The notes beneath the pieces were generated by a model, which made no database searches, was not told the origin of the DNA, and saw only the letters and a list, made by a program, of their open reading frames with translations. 64,000 nt of DNA, taken from Vagococcus vulneris. GTDB taxonomy: Bacteria > Bacillota > Bacilli > Lactobacillales > Vagococcaceae. Below, piece after piece: positions 17,810 through 26,483 of this stretch (positions within the stretch are counted from its first letter, which is position 1; each line of letters opens with the position of its first letter). The stretch covers positions 57,324-121,323 of the forward strand of contig NZ_NGJS01000006.1 of assembly GCF_003950515.1 (NCBI RefSeq). Direction: 5' to 3'. Position numbers and translations under genes: made by a program.

Positions 17810-18694
17810 ATGACGATTAAATTAGGGATTGCACCGATAGCTTGGACAAATGATGATATGCCGGAACTTGGAGCAGCCAATACATTTGAACAATGTATCA
17901 GCGAGATGGCGTTGGCAGGATACACAGGAACTGAAATCGGCAATAAGTACCCTAAAGATCCAGCTGTATTAAAAAGTTATTTAGAACCAAGAGGTTTATC
18001 GGTCGCTAGTGCGTGGTTTAGTGCTTTCTTAACAACACAGCCGTATGAAGAAACAGAAGCAGAATTTATAAAACATCGTGATTTTCTTCATGCGATGGGA
18101 GCAGAAGTTATTGTAGTGTCAGAGCAAGGACATAGTGTTCAAGGACAAATGGAGACACCGGTTTTCGCTGAAAAGCCGGTATTCACTGAGCAAGAATGGA
18201 AGCGTTTAACTGAAGGCCTAGAGAAATTAGGTGAACTTGCTAGGGAAAAAAATATGCGGATAGTGTACCATCATCATATGGGAACGGGTGTGCAAACGAC
18301 AGAGGAAATCCAGCGATTAATGGATAATACTGATCCTGAAAAAGTTTCATTGCTTTTTGATACAGGACATTTGGTTTTTTCTGGAGAGGATCCATTGGAA
18401 ATTTATAACATGTATCAGCATCGAATTTATCATATTCACTTTAAAGATATTCGTCGTGCACAAATGGAAGAAGTTAAACAACAAAGTATGAGTTTTTTAA
18501 ATGGCGTTAAAGCCGGTGTGTTTACAGTTCCAGGAGACGGAGTGATAGACTTTTCACCAATTTGGCAAGCTATTAAAAACAGTGGTTACAGTGGATGGAT
18601 TGTTGTTGAAGCGGAACAAGATCCAGAATTAGCTAATCCATTTATTTATGCTAAAAATGCACGTGAATACATTAAGCAAGTGACAAAAATATAG
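17810..18694 (+). CDS. iolE: Inosose dehydratase IolE
   Basis: 294 residues, AP-endonuclease family 2 TIM barrel. It removes water from scyllo-inosose. Metal-binding positions are visible in ALAGYTGTEIGNKYP, YHHHMGTGVQT, LLFDTGHLVFSGEDP and HIHFKDIRR. GGAGG precedes the ATG. The product would be the substrate of IolD, which is not encoded in this operon. Confidence 0.93.
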   Translation: MTIKLGIAPIAWTNDDMPELGAANTFEQCISEMALAGYTGTEIGNKYPKDPAVLKSYLEPRGLSVASAWFSAFLTTQPYEETEAEFIKHRDFLHAMGAEVIVVSEQGHSVQGQMETPVFAEKPVFTEQEWKRLTEGLEKLGELAREKNMRIVYHHHMGTGVQTTEEIQRLMDNTDPEKVSLLFDTGHLVFSGEDPLEIYNMYQHRIYHIHFKDIRRAQMEEVKQQSMSFLNGVKAGVFTVPGDGVIDFSPIWQAIKNSGYSGWIVVEAEQDPELANPFIYAKNAREYIKQVTKI

Positions 18695-18709
18695 TAAAGA
18701 GGTGTTATC

Positions 18710-20305
18710 ATGAACAGTTTCTCGTTAATTAGTTTTCTGGTACTAGTTGTTGCAGTTTGGATTTTTGCTTATCGGCGCTCAAGAAGTGTTGCTGTAACGG
18801 ATGCTGAAGGATTCTTTATGGGTGGTCGAAGTTTGACTGCCTTACCGATTGCCGGTTCAATTATCATGACTAATCTCTCTACGGAACAGTTAGTAGGGCA
18901 AAATGGTCAAAGTTACATCGCTGGTATGGAAGTTATGGCGTGGGAAGTTACATCGGCAATTGCTATTGTCATGCTGGCTTTAGTATTTTTACCTAAATAT
19001 TTTAAATATGGAATTAACACTGTCTCCGATTTTATAGAAATTCGTTATGATGCAACATTAAAGCGCATTATTTCAGCTCTGTTTATTATTACGTATATGA
19101 CATCTTTTATTCCAGTTGTTTTGTATTCAGGCGCTCTTGTTTTTAATAAGATTTTTAGACTAGATGAACTACTTGGTATTCGTCCAATCACGTCGATTAT
19201 TTTGGTTTCGATTTGTATCGGTGTTGTGGGTATTTTATATTTACTAATTGGCGGTATGCGTCTAAGTGCATATAGTGATACTGTTTATGGTTTCGGTTTA
19301 TTAATTTGTGGTTTATTGGTTCCAACCTTAGGGGTTATGTTGCTAGGCGGTGGTAATTTTATCAGTGGAATTGATCATATTGTCGACAATACTCCTTGGT
19401 TACTAAACTCGGTTGGCTCGATTGATTCAGCAATTGTACCGTGGCCAACATTGTTTACTGGAATGATGTTTAATAATTTATATTTCTGGTGTACTAATCA
19501 AATGATCGTTCAGAAAGCATTATCAGGCAAGAGCTTGAAAGAAGCACAAAAAGGTGTGTTTATTGTTGGTTTCTTTAAAATTTTCGGTGCATTATTCTTA
19601 GTCTTTCCAGGTATCGTGGCACGTAATGTTTTTGGTGATGCTTTGCTAGGACAAGCAGATAATGCGTATCCATCTTTAGTTACTGAAGTATTCCCTGAAG
19701 TATTGTATGGCTTATTTGCCGCAGTAATTTTTGGAGCTATTTTATCATCATTTGCAGGTGCATTAAATTCAACAGCAACATTATTTTCTCTAGATTTTTA
19801 TAAAACTAAAATTAATAAGCAAGCAACAGATGCACAAATTACTCGTTTTGGTAAATTGACAACGATTACAGTTGGGTTATTTGCTATCATTATTGCACCA
19901 TTCATTTCTTTTGCACCAGCAGGATTATATCAATTTGTTCAAGAGTTTAACGGGCTTTATAATATGCCGTTACTAGTTATTATACTATTAGCTTTTTATT
20001 CAAAAAAAGCAACAGCATTTGCCGCAAAATTTACTATTTCAATGCATGTAATTTTGTATGCGTTATCAAAAGTGTTACTTAAAGATGTCCACTTCTTATA
20101 TGTATTAAGTGTTTTATTCTTCTTAGATTTAATTGTGATGCTTTTAGTTTCTAAAATTAAACCTGACGGTAATTTTGAATTAACTGTCTTTAATACGAAA
20201 GTTGATATTACACAATGGAAATATGGCAAAATTGTCGGCATTATTACAATTGTCGCTGTTTTATTAACTTATGCATTATTCTCACCAATTGGCTTGGCAA
20301 GATAA
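18710..20305 (+). CDS. Sodium:solute symporter (SSS/SLC5 family), probable inositol transporter
   Basis: 531 residues with about 13-14 hydrophobic segments. The signature FFMGGRSLTALPIAGSI at residues 35-51 and ITNLSTEQLVGQNGQSY-like segment 53-70 are typical of SLC5 sugar and polyol symporters. Its position between iolE and iolG, with no other permease in the operon, indicates myo-inositol (or an isomer) uptake with Na+. In many relatives this role is taken by a major-facilitator protein, IolT, instead. Confidence 0.88.
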   Translation: MNSFSLISFLVLVVAVWIFAYRRSRSVAVTDAEGFFMGGRSLTALPIAGSIIMTNLSTEQLVGQNGQSYIAGMEVMAWEVTSAIAIVMLALVFLPKYFKYGINTVSDFIEIRYDATLKRIISALFIITYMTSFIPVVLYSGALVFNKIFRLDELLGIRPITSIILVSICIGVVGILYLLIGGMRLSAYSDTVYGFGLLICGLLVPTLGVMLLGGGNFISGIDHIVDNTPWLLNSVGSIDSAIVPWPTLFTGMMFNNLYFWCTNQMIVQKALSGKSLKEAQKGVFIVGFFKIFGALFLVFPGIVARNVFGDALLGQADNAYPSLVTEVFPEVLYGLFAAVIFGAILSSFAGALNSTATLFSLDFYKTKINKQATDAQITRFGKLTTITVGLFAIIIAPFISFAPAGLYQFVQEFNGLYNMPLLVIILLAFYSKKATAFAAKFTISMHVILYALSKVLLKDVHFLYVLSVLFFLDLIVMLLVSKIKPDGNFELTVFNTKVDITQWKYGKIVGIITIVAVLLTYALFSPIGLAR

Positions 20306-20336
20306 TATTAATTAAATTAATTTAGGAGATGACTTT

Positions 20337-21341
20337 ATGACAAAGAATTTAGTAGTTGGCGTAATCGGCGGAGGAAGAATCGGTAAATTACATACAAAAA
20401 ATTTGGTACAGATGAAAAATGTTACAGTAAAAAAAGTCGCAGACTTATTTGCTGACAAAATGACAGATTTTGAAAGTGAGATTGGCGTACCGATTGTAGC
20501 GGATTTTAATGAAATTTTTAATGATCCTGAGATCGATGCAGTTTTTATTTGCACGCCGACCGATACACATGTGGAGATGATTAAGCGTGCTGCCGCAGTT
20601 AACAAGCATGTATTCTGTGAAAAACCGATTAGTTTCTCAGATGAAGAAACGTTGGAAACTTACGATATTGTTAAAAAGGCTGGCATTAAGTTTCAAATTG
20701 GTGTAAATCGTCGTTTTGATCGTAACTTTGCACAAGTAAAAGAACATGTTGCCAGCGGAGCAATTGGCGATATTCAACTATTGAGAATTGATTCTCGTGA
20801 TCCGGAAGCACCACCTTTATCATATGTCCAGTCATCTGGAGGCTTATTCTTCGACATGATGATTCATGATTTTGATATGGCACGTTTTATTGCCGGTAGT
20901 GAAGTTGAAGAAGTTTATGCTATGGGTGAAGCATTAGTAAATCCTGATATTGAGGGAATAGATATTGATACTGCAGTGGTAACACTTAAATTTGAGAATG
21001 GTTGTTTAGGTGTTATCAGTAATAGTCGTCAAGCTGTATATGGCTACGATCAGCGCTTAGAAGCATTTGGTTCAAAGGGAGCATCAGCTGCAGAGAATGA
21101 ACTAAAAAGCAATGTTACTTTGTCAGATAAATCTGGTGTTCACAGTCAAAAACCGTTATACTTTTTCTTAGAACGTTATAATGATGCCTATATCGCTGAA
21201 GTTGAGCAATTTTTAGATGCGATTCGCTATGATAAGGACACACCTGTATCATTTGCTGACGGTATTATGGCACAACGCTTAGCGTTCTCAGCGAATGAAT
21301 CGCTGAAATCGGGTAAGCCGGTTAAAGTTCAAAAAATTTAA
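20337..21341 (+). CDS. iolG: Inositol 2-dehydrogenase, Gfo/Idh/MocA family
   Basis: 334 residues. The N-terminal Rossmann motif GVIGGGRIGKLHTKNL binds NAD; EKPISFS is the conserved Lys-Pro segment; GGLFFDMMIHDFDMARF carries the catalytic Asp and His. It oxidises myo-inositol to scyllo-inosose, the first catabolic step. The order symporter-iolG-EIIB at the end of the operon supports the assignment; scyllo-inositol specificity cannot be excluded. Confidence 0.9.
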   Translation: MTKNLVVGVIGGGRIGKLHTKNLVQMKNVTVKKVADLFADKMTDFESEIGVPIVADFNEIFNDPEIDAVFICTPTDTHVEMIKRAAAVNKHVFCEKPISFSDEETLETYDIVKKAGIKFQIGVNRRFDRNFAQVKEHVASGAIGDIQLLRIDSRDPEAPPLSYVQSSGGLFFDMMIHDFDMARFIAGSEVEEVYAMGEALVNPDIEGIDIDTAVVTLKFENGCLGVISNSRQAVYGYDQRLEAFGSKGASAAENELKSNVTLSDKSGVHSQKPLYFFLERYNDAYIAEVEQFLDAIRYDKDTPVSFADGIMAQRLAFSANESLKSGKPVKVQKI

Positions 21342-21360
21342 CGAAAAAGAGGGTTGTTAC

Positions 21361-21666
21361 ATGTCAAAAAGTATATTATTTATCTGTGAAACGGGAATTA
21401 GTGCATCATTATTTGTATCTAAAATGTTGGAGGCATTGAAAACACAAGGGTTAGATTATGATGTGGATTATTCGCCGGTATCAAGAGTTGATGAAAAGTT
21501 GACTGCACGTGATTACACGGATATATTGTTATCACCCCAAGTTCATCGTTATGATGATCAGTTGAAAGATATTGTTCTTGCAAAAAGAAAGTCAGCGGTA
21601 ATCGTTAATATTACTGAAGAAGAGTTTCAGACGATGAATGTCGAGCGAATTTTAACTAGATTATAG
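21361..21666 (+). CDS. Orphan PTS EIIB, lactose/cellobiose type
   Basis: 101 residues. The N-terminal ILFICETGISASLFVSKML has Cys9 followed by the phosphate-binding loop of Lac-family EIIB proteins (usual form C.aGmStSllv). LSPQVHRY corresponds to the family's lgPQv.y. No EIIA or EIIC is nearby. It lies 19 bases after iolG and before the operon terminator, so it is co-transcribed with inositol genes that need no PTS transport. A regulatory role, sensing PTS phosphate flow, is inference. Confidence 0.8.
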   Translation: MSKSILFICETGISASLFVSKMLEALKTQGLDYDVDYSPVSRVDEKLTARDYTDILLSPQVHRYDDQLKDIVLAKRKSAVIVNITEEEFQTMNVERILTRL

Positions 21667-21673
21667 CTATAAT

Positions 21674-21713
21674 AAAAACCTGTTGAAACGGTAAATGTTT
21701 CAACAGGTTTTTT
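21674..21713. terminator. Terminator of the inositol operon
   Basis: AAAAACCTGTTGAAAC and GTTTCAACAGGTTTTT form a 16-bp perfect stem with T- and A-runs. It can also end the sensor kinase gene on the minus strand. Confidence 0.85.
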
Positions 21714-22755
21714 AAATATCTAAAAAATCAGAATCATTATCAGAGTAATAACCTAGTGTTGGAAATAGAATAGAGACCTTTGTCCCCTCGTTTACTTCTG
21801 ACGTGACGATTAAATGATGACCAAGCTTTTTAGCGAGGTTATTAGCTAGGTAAAGTCCTAATCCGGTCGAATTTGTTTGCTTGTTACGACCGTTACTACC
21901 GGTAAAACCTTTGTCAAATATTCGCTGTAACTCTTCAGTAGGAATACCGATACCCGTGTCACTGATTGATAGCAATGTACCGCGATCATCTTTGTTGATT
22001 TCGATATGAATAGTTCCACCTGCTTCAGTATATTTCAGCGAATTGCTGATGATTTGGTTGATAATATAATGTAGCCATTTTTCATCAGTCAATACATTTG
22101 CGTCCTCGTCGGCTAATTCTAATTTAATATGATTTTGAATGAAGTAATTAGCAGAACGTTTAACAACAGACTGGACAATGGCTAATAAGGAATGGCTACT
22201 AATGAGATAATCTTTAGAGAAACTATCAAGCCTTGAATAATACATTACCTGCTCGACATAATCGTTCATGCGTTGTAAATTGTCTTTAAATAGTAAAAAT
22301 TTGTCATCAGGAATATCATACTCCACAGCATCAACTAATAAATTAAAAGATGCCAATGGAATCTTAATTTCGTGCACCCAACCATTAATAAAGTCCTGAT
22401 GCTCTTTTGATTGTTTATTGACATGGTTTGACTCCCAGATAAAATCATCTTGGATATTGTTGATACATGTTTGATAAAATTTTTCTTCATAACTATGTGC
22501 ATTAGTTAGATGTTCCATATCAAGATGTTGGATAGATTTTTTTTCTAACCGATTCCACCATCTCTTTTTTCTCTGATAGGAAGTTAAAAAATAGATAAAT
22601 ATAATAATTACACCTATAAGAACGATGTAAATCATGACAGACATATCCAAAGACTCTTTGGGAGTTAGCCAAAGTACAAATCCAGTTGTTATGATTAATA
22701 AAATCCAGATAAGAAATAAATGCAATTGGTCTGATAAGTATTTTAAAAAATTCAT
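21712..22755 (-). CDS. Intramembrane-sensing histidine kinase, BceS-like
   Basis: 347 residues. Two helices at about 11-31 and 39-58 with almost no extracellular loop, then DHp with WVHEIKIPL (His128) and a HATPase domain (NQIISNSLKYTE, DTGIGI, GLGLYLANNLA). Family knowledge: such short-loop kinases sense peptide antibiotics through a cognate BceAB transporter, which is present just across the divergent promoter. The ATG at 22755 lies 17 bases after the regulator stop. Confidence 0.9.
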   Translation of the reverse strand: MNFLKYLSDQLHLFLIWILLIITTGFVLWLTPKESLDMSVMIYIVLIGVIIIFIYFLTSYQRKKRWWNRLEKKSIQHLDMEHLTNAHSYEEKFYQTCINNIQDDFIWESNHVNKQSKEHQDFINGWVHEIKIPLASFNLLVDAVEYDIPDDKFLLFKDNLQRMNDYVEQVMYYSRLDSFSKDYLISSHSLLAIVQSVVKRSANYFIQNHIKLELADEDANVLTDEKWLHYIINQIISNSLKYTEAGGTIHIEINKDDRGTLLSISDTGIGIPTEELQRIFDKGFTGSNGRNKQTNSTGLGLYLANNLAKKLGHHLIVTSEVNEGTKVSILFPTLGYYSDNDSDFLDI

Positions 22756-22771
22756 ATATTTATCAGCTGCC

Positions 22772-23443
22772 TTATTCAATAATGTAGCCTTGCCCAACAC
22801 GTGTTTCTATATAATTAGGCAAACCAATACTATCAATTTTTTTTCTAAGACGATTCACATTGACGGTCAGTGTATTGTCATCAACGAATCGTTCATCATC
22901 CCATAAAGCACGCAATAATTTTTCTCGACTCGATATTTTTCCTTTGTTTTTTAAGAGAATTACAAGTAATCGAGATTCATTTTTACTTAATTCAGCTGTG
23001 TTTCCGTTAACAGACATTGTGTTATTTTCTAAATTTAGTGTTAAGCCCCGGTGTTCAAAAGTGACAGATTTTTCTTGAGAATAGTCATACGTTCGTCTTA
23101 AAAGAGCATTTATTTTAGCAATCAAAATGTCCATTGAGAAGGGTTTGTTAATATAATCATCTCCACCTAATTGCATTGACATGATAGTGTCCATGTTTGT
23201 GTTGCGACTGGAAATGAAAATAATTGGAGTGTTATCAATTTCACGAATCTTTTGACACCAATAGTACCCATCAAATATCGGTAATGTAATATCTAATAAA
23301 ACAAGATTGGGTTTTTCTTCACTAAAAATATCTAACACACGGTCGAAATCTGATACACAAATAACTTCAAAATCCCATTTTACCAGAGATTCAGCAATTA
23401 AATCGCGAACAGTATAATCATCTTCAACGATCATAATTTTCAT
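22772..23443 (-). CDS. OmpR-family response regulator, BceR-like
   Basis: 223 residues: receiver domain with acidic pair EDD at 7-9, phosphorylated Asp51 (LLDITLP) and Lys in NKPFS, then a winged-helix domain ending RLRKKIDSIGLPNYIETRVGQGYIIE. AAAGGAGTGA precedes the ATG. Probable target: the perfect TTACA-N4-TGTAA site upstream of the divergent ABC transporter. Confidence 0.92.
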   Translation of the reverse strand: MKIMIVEDDYTVRDLIAESLVKWDFEVICVSDFDRVLDIFSEEKPNLVLLDITLPIFDGYYWCQKIREIDNTPIIFISSRNTNMDTIMSMQLGGDDYINKPFSMDILIAKINALLRRTYDYSQEKSVTFEHRGLTLNLENNTMSVNGNTAELSKNESRLLVILLKNKGKISSREKLLRALWDDERFVDDNTLTVNVNRLRKKIDSIGLPNYIETRVGQGYIIE

Positions 23444-23543
23444 ATGTATGTCACTCCTTTAATAATAAACAACTACTTATATTATAACTAAAAATGAGAA
23501 ATAATACAGATAAATCTTTAAAAGACGGTAATTGGCATATACA

Positions 23544-23557
23544 TTACAATACTGTAA
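23544..23557 (+). promoter_or_regulatory. BceR-type binding site upstream of the ABC transporter
   Basis: TTACA-ATAC-TGTAA matches the TNACA-N4-TGTAA consensus reported for Bce-type regulators. A TATGAT -10 lies at 23592-23597 with a weak -35, as expected for an activated promoter. Confidence 0.75.
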
Positions 23558-23635
23558 GAACACCTGGATGAAAAAAGATAAAAAAATTTGATATGATAAC
23601 GTTGGGGATATTTTGAAAAAGGTGGGGATAGGATA

Positions 23636-24397
23636 ATGATAGTAGAAGTAGATAAACTTGTGAAAATATATGGCAAAAAAAATAACAGTCATCATGTATT
23701 GAAAGATATTACTTTTAATATTAAAAAGGGAGAGTTTATAGGGATTATGGGACCAAGCGGTGCTGGAAAAACGACCCTTTTGAATGTTTTAGCGACTATT
23801 GACAATGCCACTTTGGGTTCTGTTATAATTGACGGCCAGGATGTGACGAAAATGACCGAAAAACAAACAAGTGATTTTAGACGAAAAGAGTTAGGTTTTA
23901 TTTTTCAGGATTTCAACTTATTGAATTCTTTATCTATAAAGGATAACATTCTTTTGCCTTTGGCAATTGAAAGATTACCTTTGTCTGAAATGATGCAGCG
24001 ATTGCAACGTGTTGCAGAAGTGTTTAATTTGAATTCAATTCTGAATTCATTTCCTGGTGACATTTCAGTTGGGCAAAAACAACGTACTGCAGCAGCTAGA
24101 GCAATTATAACTAATCCGAACTTGATTCTAGCTGATGAACCAACCGGTGCATTAGATTCAAAATCAGCTACGGAGCTGCTTCTATATTTGACACAACTAA
24201 ATAAAATTGAGCGGGTGACAATTATGATGGTTACTCATGATGCGTTTACAGCAAGTTATTGTTCTCGTATTTTATTTATTAAAGATGGCGTTATTTTTTC
24301 TGAATTAAATCGACGTGGTACTCGAAAAGAATTTTTTCAAAAAATCATTGATATGCAGGCAGCAATAGGTGGTGGTGTGGCACATGACATTATTTGA
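23636..24397 (+). CDS. ABC transporter ATP-binding protein, BceA-like
   Basis: 253 residues. Walker [11 protein letters not shown]-loop [12 protein letters not shown], Walker [17 protein letters not shown]-loop VTHD. The signature motif reads ISVGQKQR, with Val in place of the first Gly of the usual SGGQ. Together with the next gene it forms a peptide-antibiotic detoxification and sensing transporter. Its end overlaps the permease start by 14 bases. Confidence 0.92.
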   Translation: MIVEVDKLVKIYGKKNNSHHVLKDITFNIKKGEFIGIMGPSGAGKTTLLNVLATIDNATLGSVIIDGQDVTKMTEKQTSDFRRKELGFIFQDFNLLNSLSIKDNILLPLAIERLPLSEMMQRLQRVAEVFNLNSILNSFPGDISVGQKQRTAAARAIITNPNLILADEPTGALDSKSATELLLYLTQLNKIERVTIMMVTHDAFTASYCSRILFIKDGVIFSELNRRGTRKEFFQKIIDMQAAIGGGVAHDII

Positions 24398-26459
24398 TTT
24401 ATCAATAAAGAATGCTAAAAAACAGTTGTCGTCTTATTTTATGTATGCGTTCAGTATGGCGTTTTCCGTATCAATTTACTACATTTTTGTTGCAATGAGT
24501 CGTGATTATCGATTAGTTACTTTGATATCAAATGATTTTCGTGTTGATTTTGGCTTGCAGTCTGCAACGATTTTGATTAATTTATTTGCGATTATTTTTA
24601 TTTTTAGTGCTAATTCCTTTTTTGTTCAACGTCGAAAGAAGGAAATCGGCTTGTATAGCTTATTAGGTATGCGCAAATATCAAATAGGTGCGATGTTTTT
24701 TATAGAAAATATGATTATTGGCAGTATTTCTTTAGTTATGGGACTTATTTCAGGCATTTTTTTTTCGAGGTTATTTTCAATGATTCTGTTAAAGTTTCTT
24801 TCAGTGAATGGCGACAGTTACATTATTTTTTCTGCCAGCTCGCTACTTAAGACTTCAGCCGTATTTATCTTTCTTTTTTTACTTGCTGCGATTAAGTCGG
24901 CTTCAACCGTTTACCGCAGTAAATTACTAGCATTATTTAATTCTGATAAACCGGCTGTAGATATTGGCGATGTTACACTGGAGAATTGGATTTTAGGTAT
25001 TATCAGTTTAGTTACATATGGTTTACTAGTAGAAATTGTCTTGAAATTTAATTTTATCATGATGATTGGTCGGGTTTATTTTCATGTCAAAATTGGTTTT
25101 ATTTTTGGTTTAGTGGTCGTTATTGCACTAGGTTTTATTGGGACATATCTATTTTATAACCACTTTTTATCTATCTTACTATGTTTATTTAAACAGATAA
25201 AAAAACGGTATTATATGGATTTAAATATGTTGACAGTTAATCAATTATCTAATCGATTAGGCAATAGTGCTAAAATGATGGTTACGACGACAATCTTTTT
25301 AGGAATTTCTTTAGCTACAGTCACGTTAGCAAGTGTGTACTATCAATATAATAAAAGTTTAACCGATTATTCATATGATGTGGATTTTGCTGTGTCATTT
25401 GATCGGTTTCAACTGATTTTGGATGTGCTTAAGCGCCATGATGTTCAGCCAACGCAAACACTAAGGATTGATTTAAAAGAAGTTACTGGTAACTTTGATG
25501 TTTCTCTAGAAGAATTGAAAATGCCAAAAAATATGAATTTTGATGTAATCAGTCAAACAGAATATAATAAGGCACGAAAAATGAAACCAGCACTTCAACC
25601 TTTAAAACTAAAAAATAAGAATGATGTTTATATGTTTATCCAAATGAATCAATCAAACATTACTTATAATATGGGCTACGATGAATCTGGCAATATCTCT
25701 CAGCTTGGTAAAGTCACACTGCAGGGGGTTTATGAGGATGTACTTGGTAATGAAGATGATATCCGAAAGGCAACTAAACTGCTTTTAGTCAGTGATGAAT
25801 ACTATCAGCGATTAAGTGCTGATAACGAATATTCGTATTACTGGATTAATGTACCTCCTGGCCAAAATACAAAATCAGTAATTGATGATGTGAGACGAGA
25901 ATTTTCACCTAAAATATCGGAAATCGGGGATTCGTCAAATAATGTGTTATCTATGAGTAAAAAAATAACCAAGTATCACAAAGTTCTTGATTTTGATTCT
26001 CAGCAGGAAAAACAAGATAAACAATATATAAAAATTGGTATGAAACGTCCGTATACTACTTTCTTAGAAGCTAAAAGAAAGTTTATTGTTTACATTGCTA
26101 TCTTTTTAGGTTTTTTATTTATGTTAGCAACCATTAGTATGATTGTTTTTAGACAATTTTTTATACTAGAAAAACAACGTGAAACGTATAAAATATTGTC
26201 TAAACTAGGTGTTCCCAATAAAGTCATCAAGAAAAATATTTATCTCGAGAATGCTTATGTTTTCTTCATACCATTTATTGTTGCATTCTTTTTGATGATG
26301 TTCTCTTTGAACTGGTTGTATATCGTTGTACCGGTAGTTGATCTAACTTTTATCAGAACATTATGGTTCTTGTTGACAATCTTATACGGATTGTTTTATT
26401 GGGTGACGTCTCACTATGCTTATTGTATGATAGTAGATAAGAATTGGACGACGTTTTAA
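24384..26459 (+). CDS. ABC transporter permease, BceB-like (FtsX fold)
   Basis: 691 residues with ten predicted membrane segments and a large extracellular domain (about residues 325-555) between segments 8 and 9, the BceB layout. RRKKEIGLYSLLGMRKYQIG and EKQRETYKILSKLGVPNKVIKK are the two FtsX-type cytoplasmic loops. The ATG at 24384 is chosen over an in-frame ATG at 24369, which would lengthen the N-terminus by five residues. The partial gene at the left edge encodes a second permease of this type. Confidence 0.9.
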   Translation: MTLFDLSIKNAKKQLSSYFMYAFSMAFSVSIYYIFVAMSRDYRLVTLISNDFRVDFGLQSATILINLFAIIFIFSANSFFVQRRKKEIGLYSLLGMRKYQIGAMFFIENMIIGSISLVMGLISGIFFSRLFSMILLKFLSVNGDSYIIFSASSLLKTSAVFIFLFLLAAIKSASTVYRSKLLALFNSDKPAVDIGDVTLENWILGIISLVTYGLLVEIVLKFNFIMMIGRVYFHVKIGFIFGLVVVIALGFIGTYLFYNHFLSILLCLFKQIKKRYYMDLNMLTVNQLSNRLGNSAKMMVTTTIFLGISLATVTLASVYYQYNKSLTDYSYDVDFAVSFDRFQLILDVLKRHDVQPTQTLRIDLKEVTGNFDVSLEELKMPKNMNFDVISQTEYNKARKMKPALQPLKLKNKNDVYMFIQMNQSNITYNMGYDESGNISQLGKVTLQGVYEDVLGNEDDIRKATKLLLVSDEYYQRLSADNEYSYYWINVPPGQNTKSVIDDVRREFSPKISEIGDSSNNVLSMSKKITKYHKVLDFDSQQEKQDKQYIKIGMKRPYTTFLEAKRKFIVYIAIFLGFLFMLATISMIVFRQFFILEKQRETYKILSKLGVPNKVIKKNIYLENAYVFFIPFIVAFFLMMFSLNWLYIVVPVVDLTFIRTLWFLLTILYGLFYWVTSHYAYCMIVDKNWTTF

Positions 26460-26483
26460 AGTGTCCGTTAAGGTGGTAACTAT

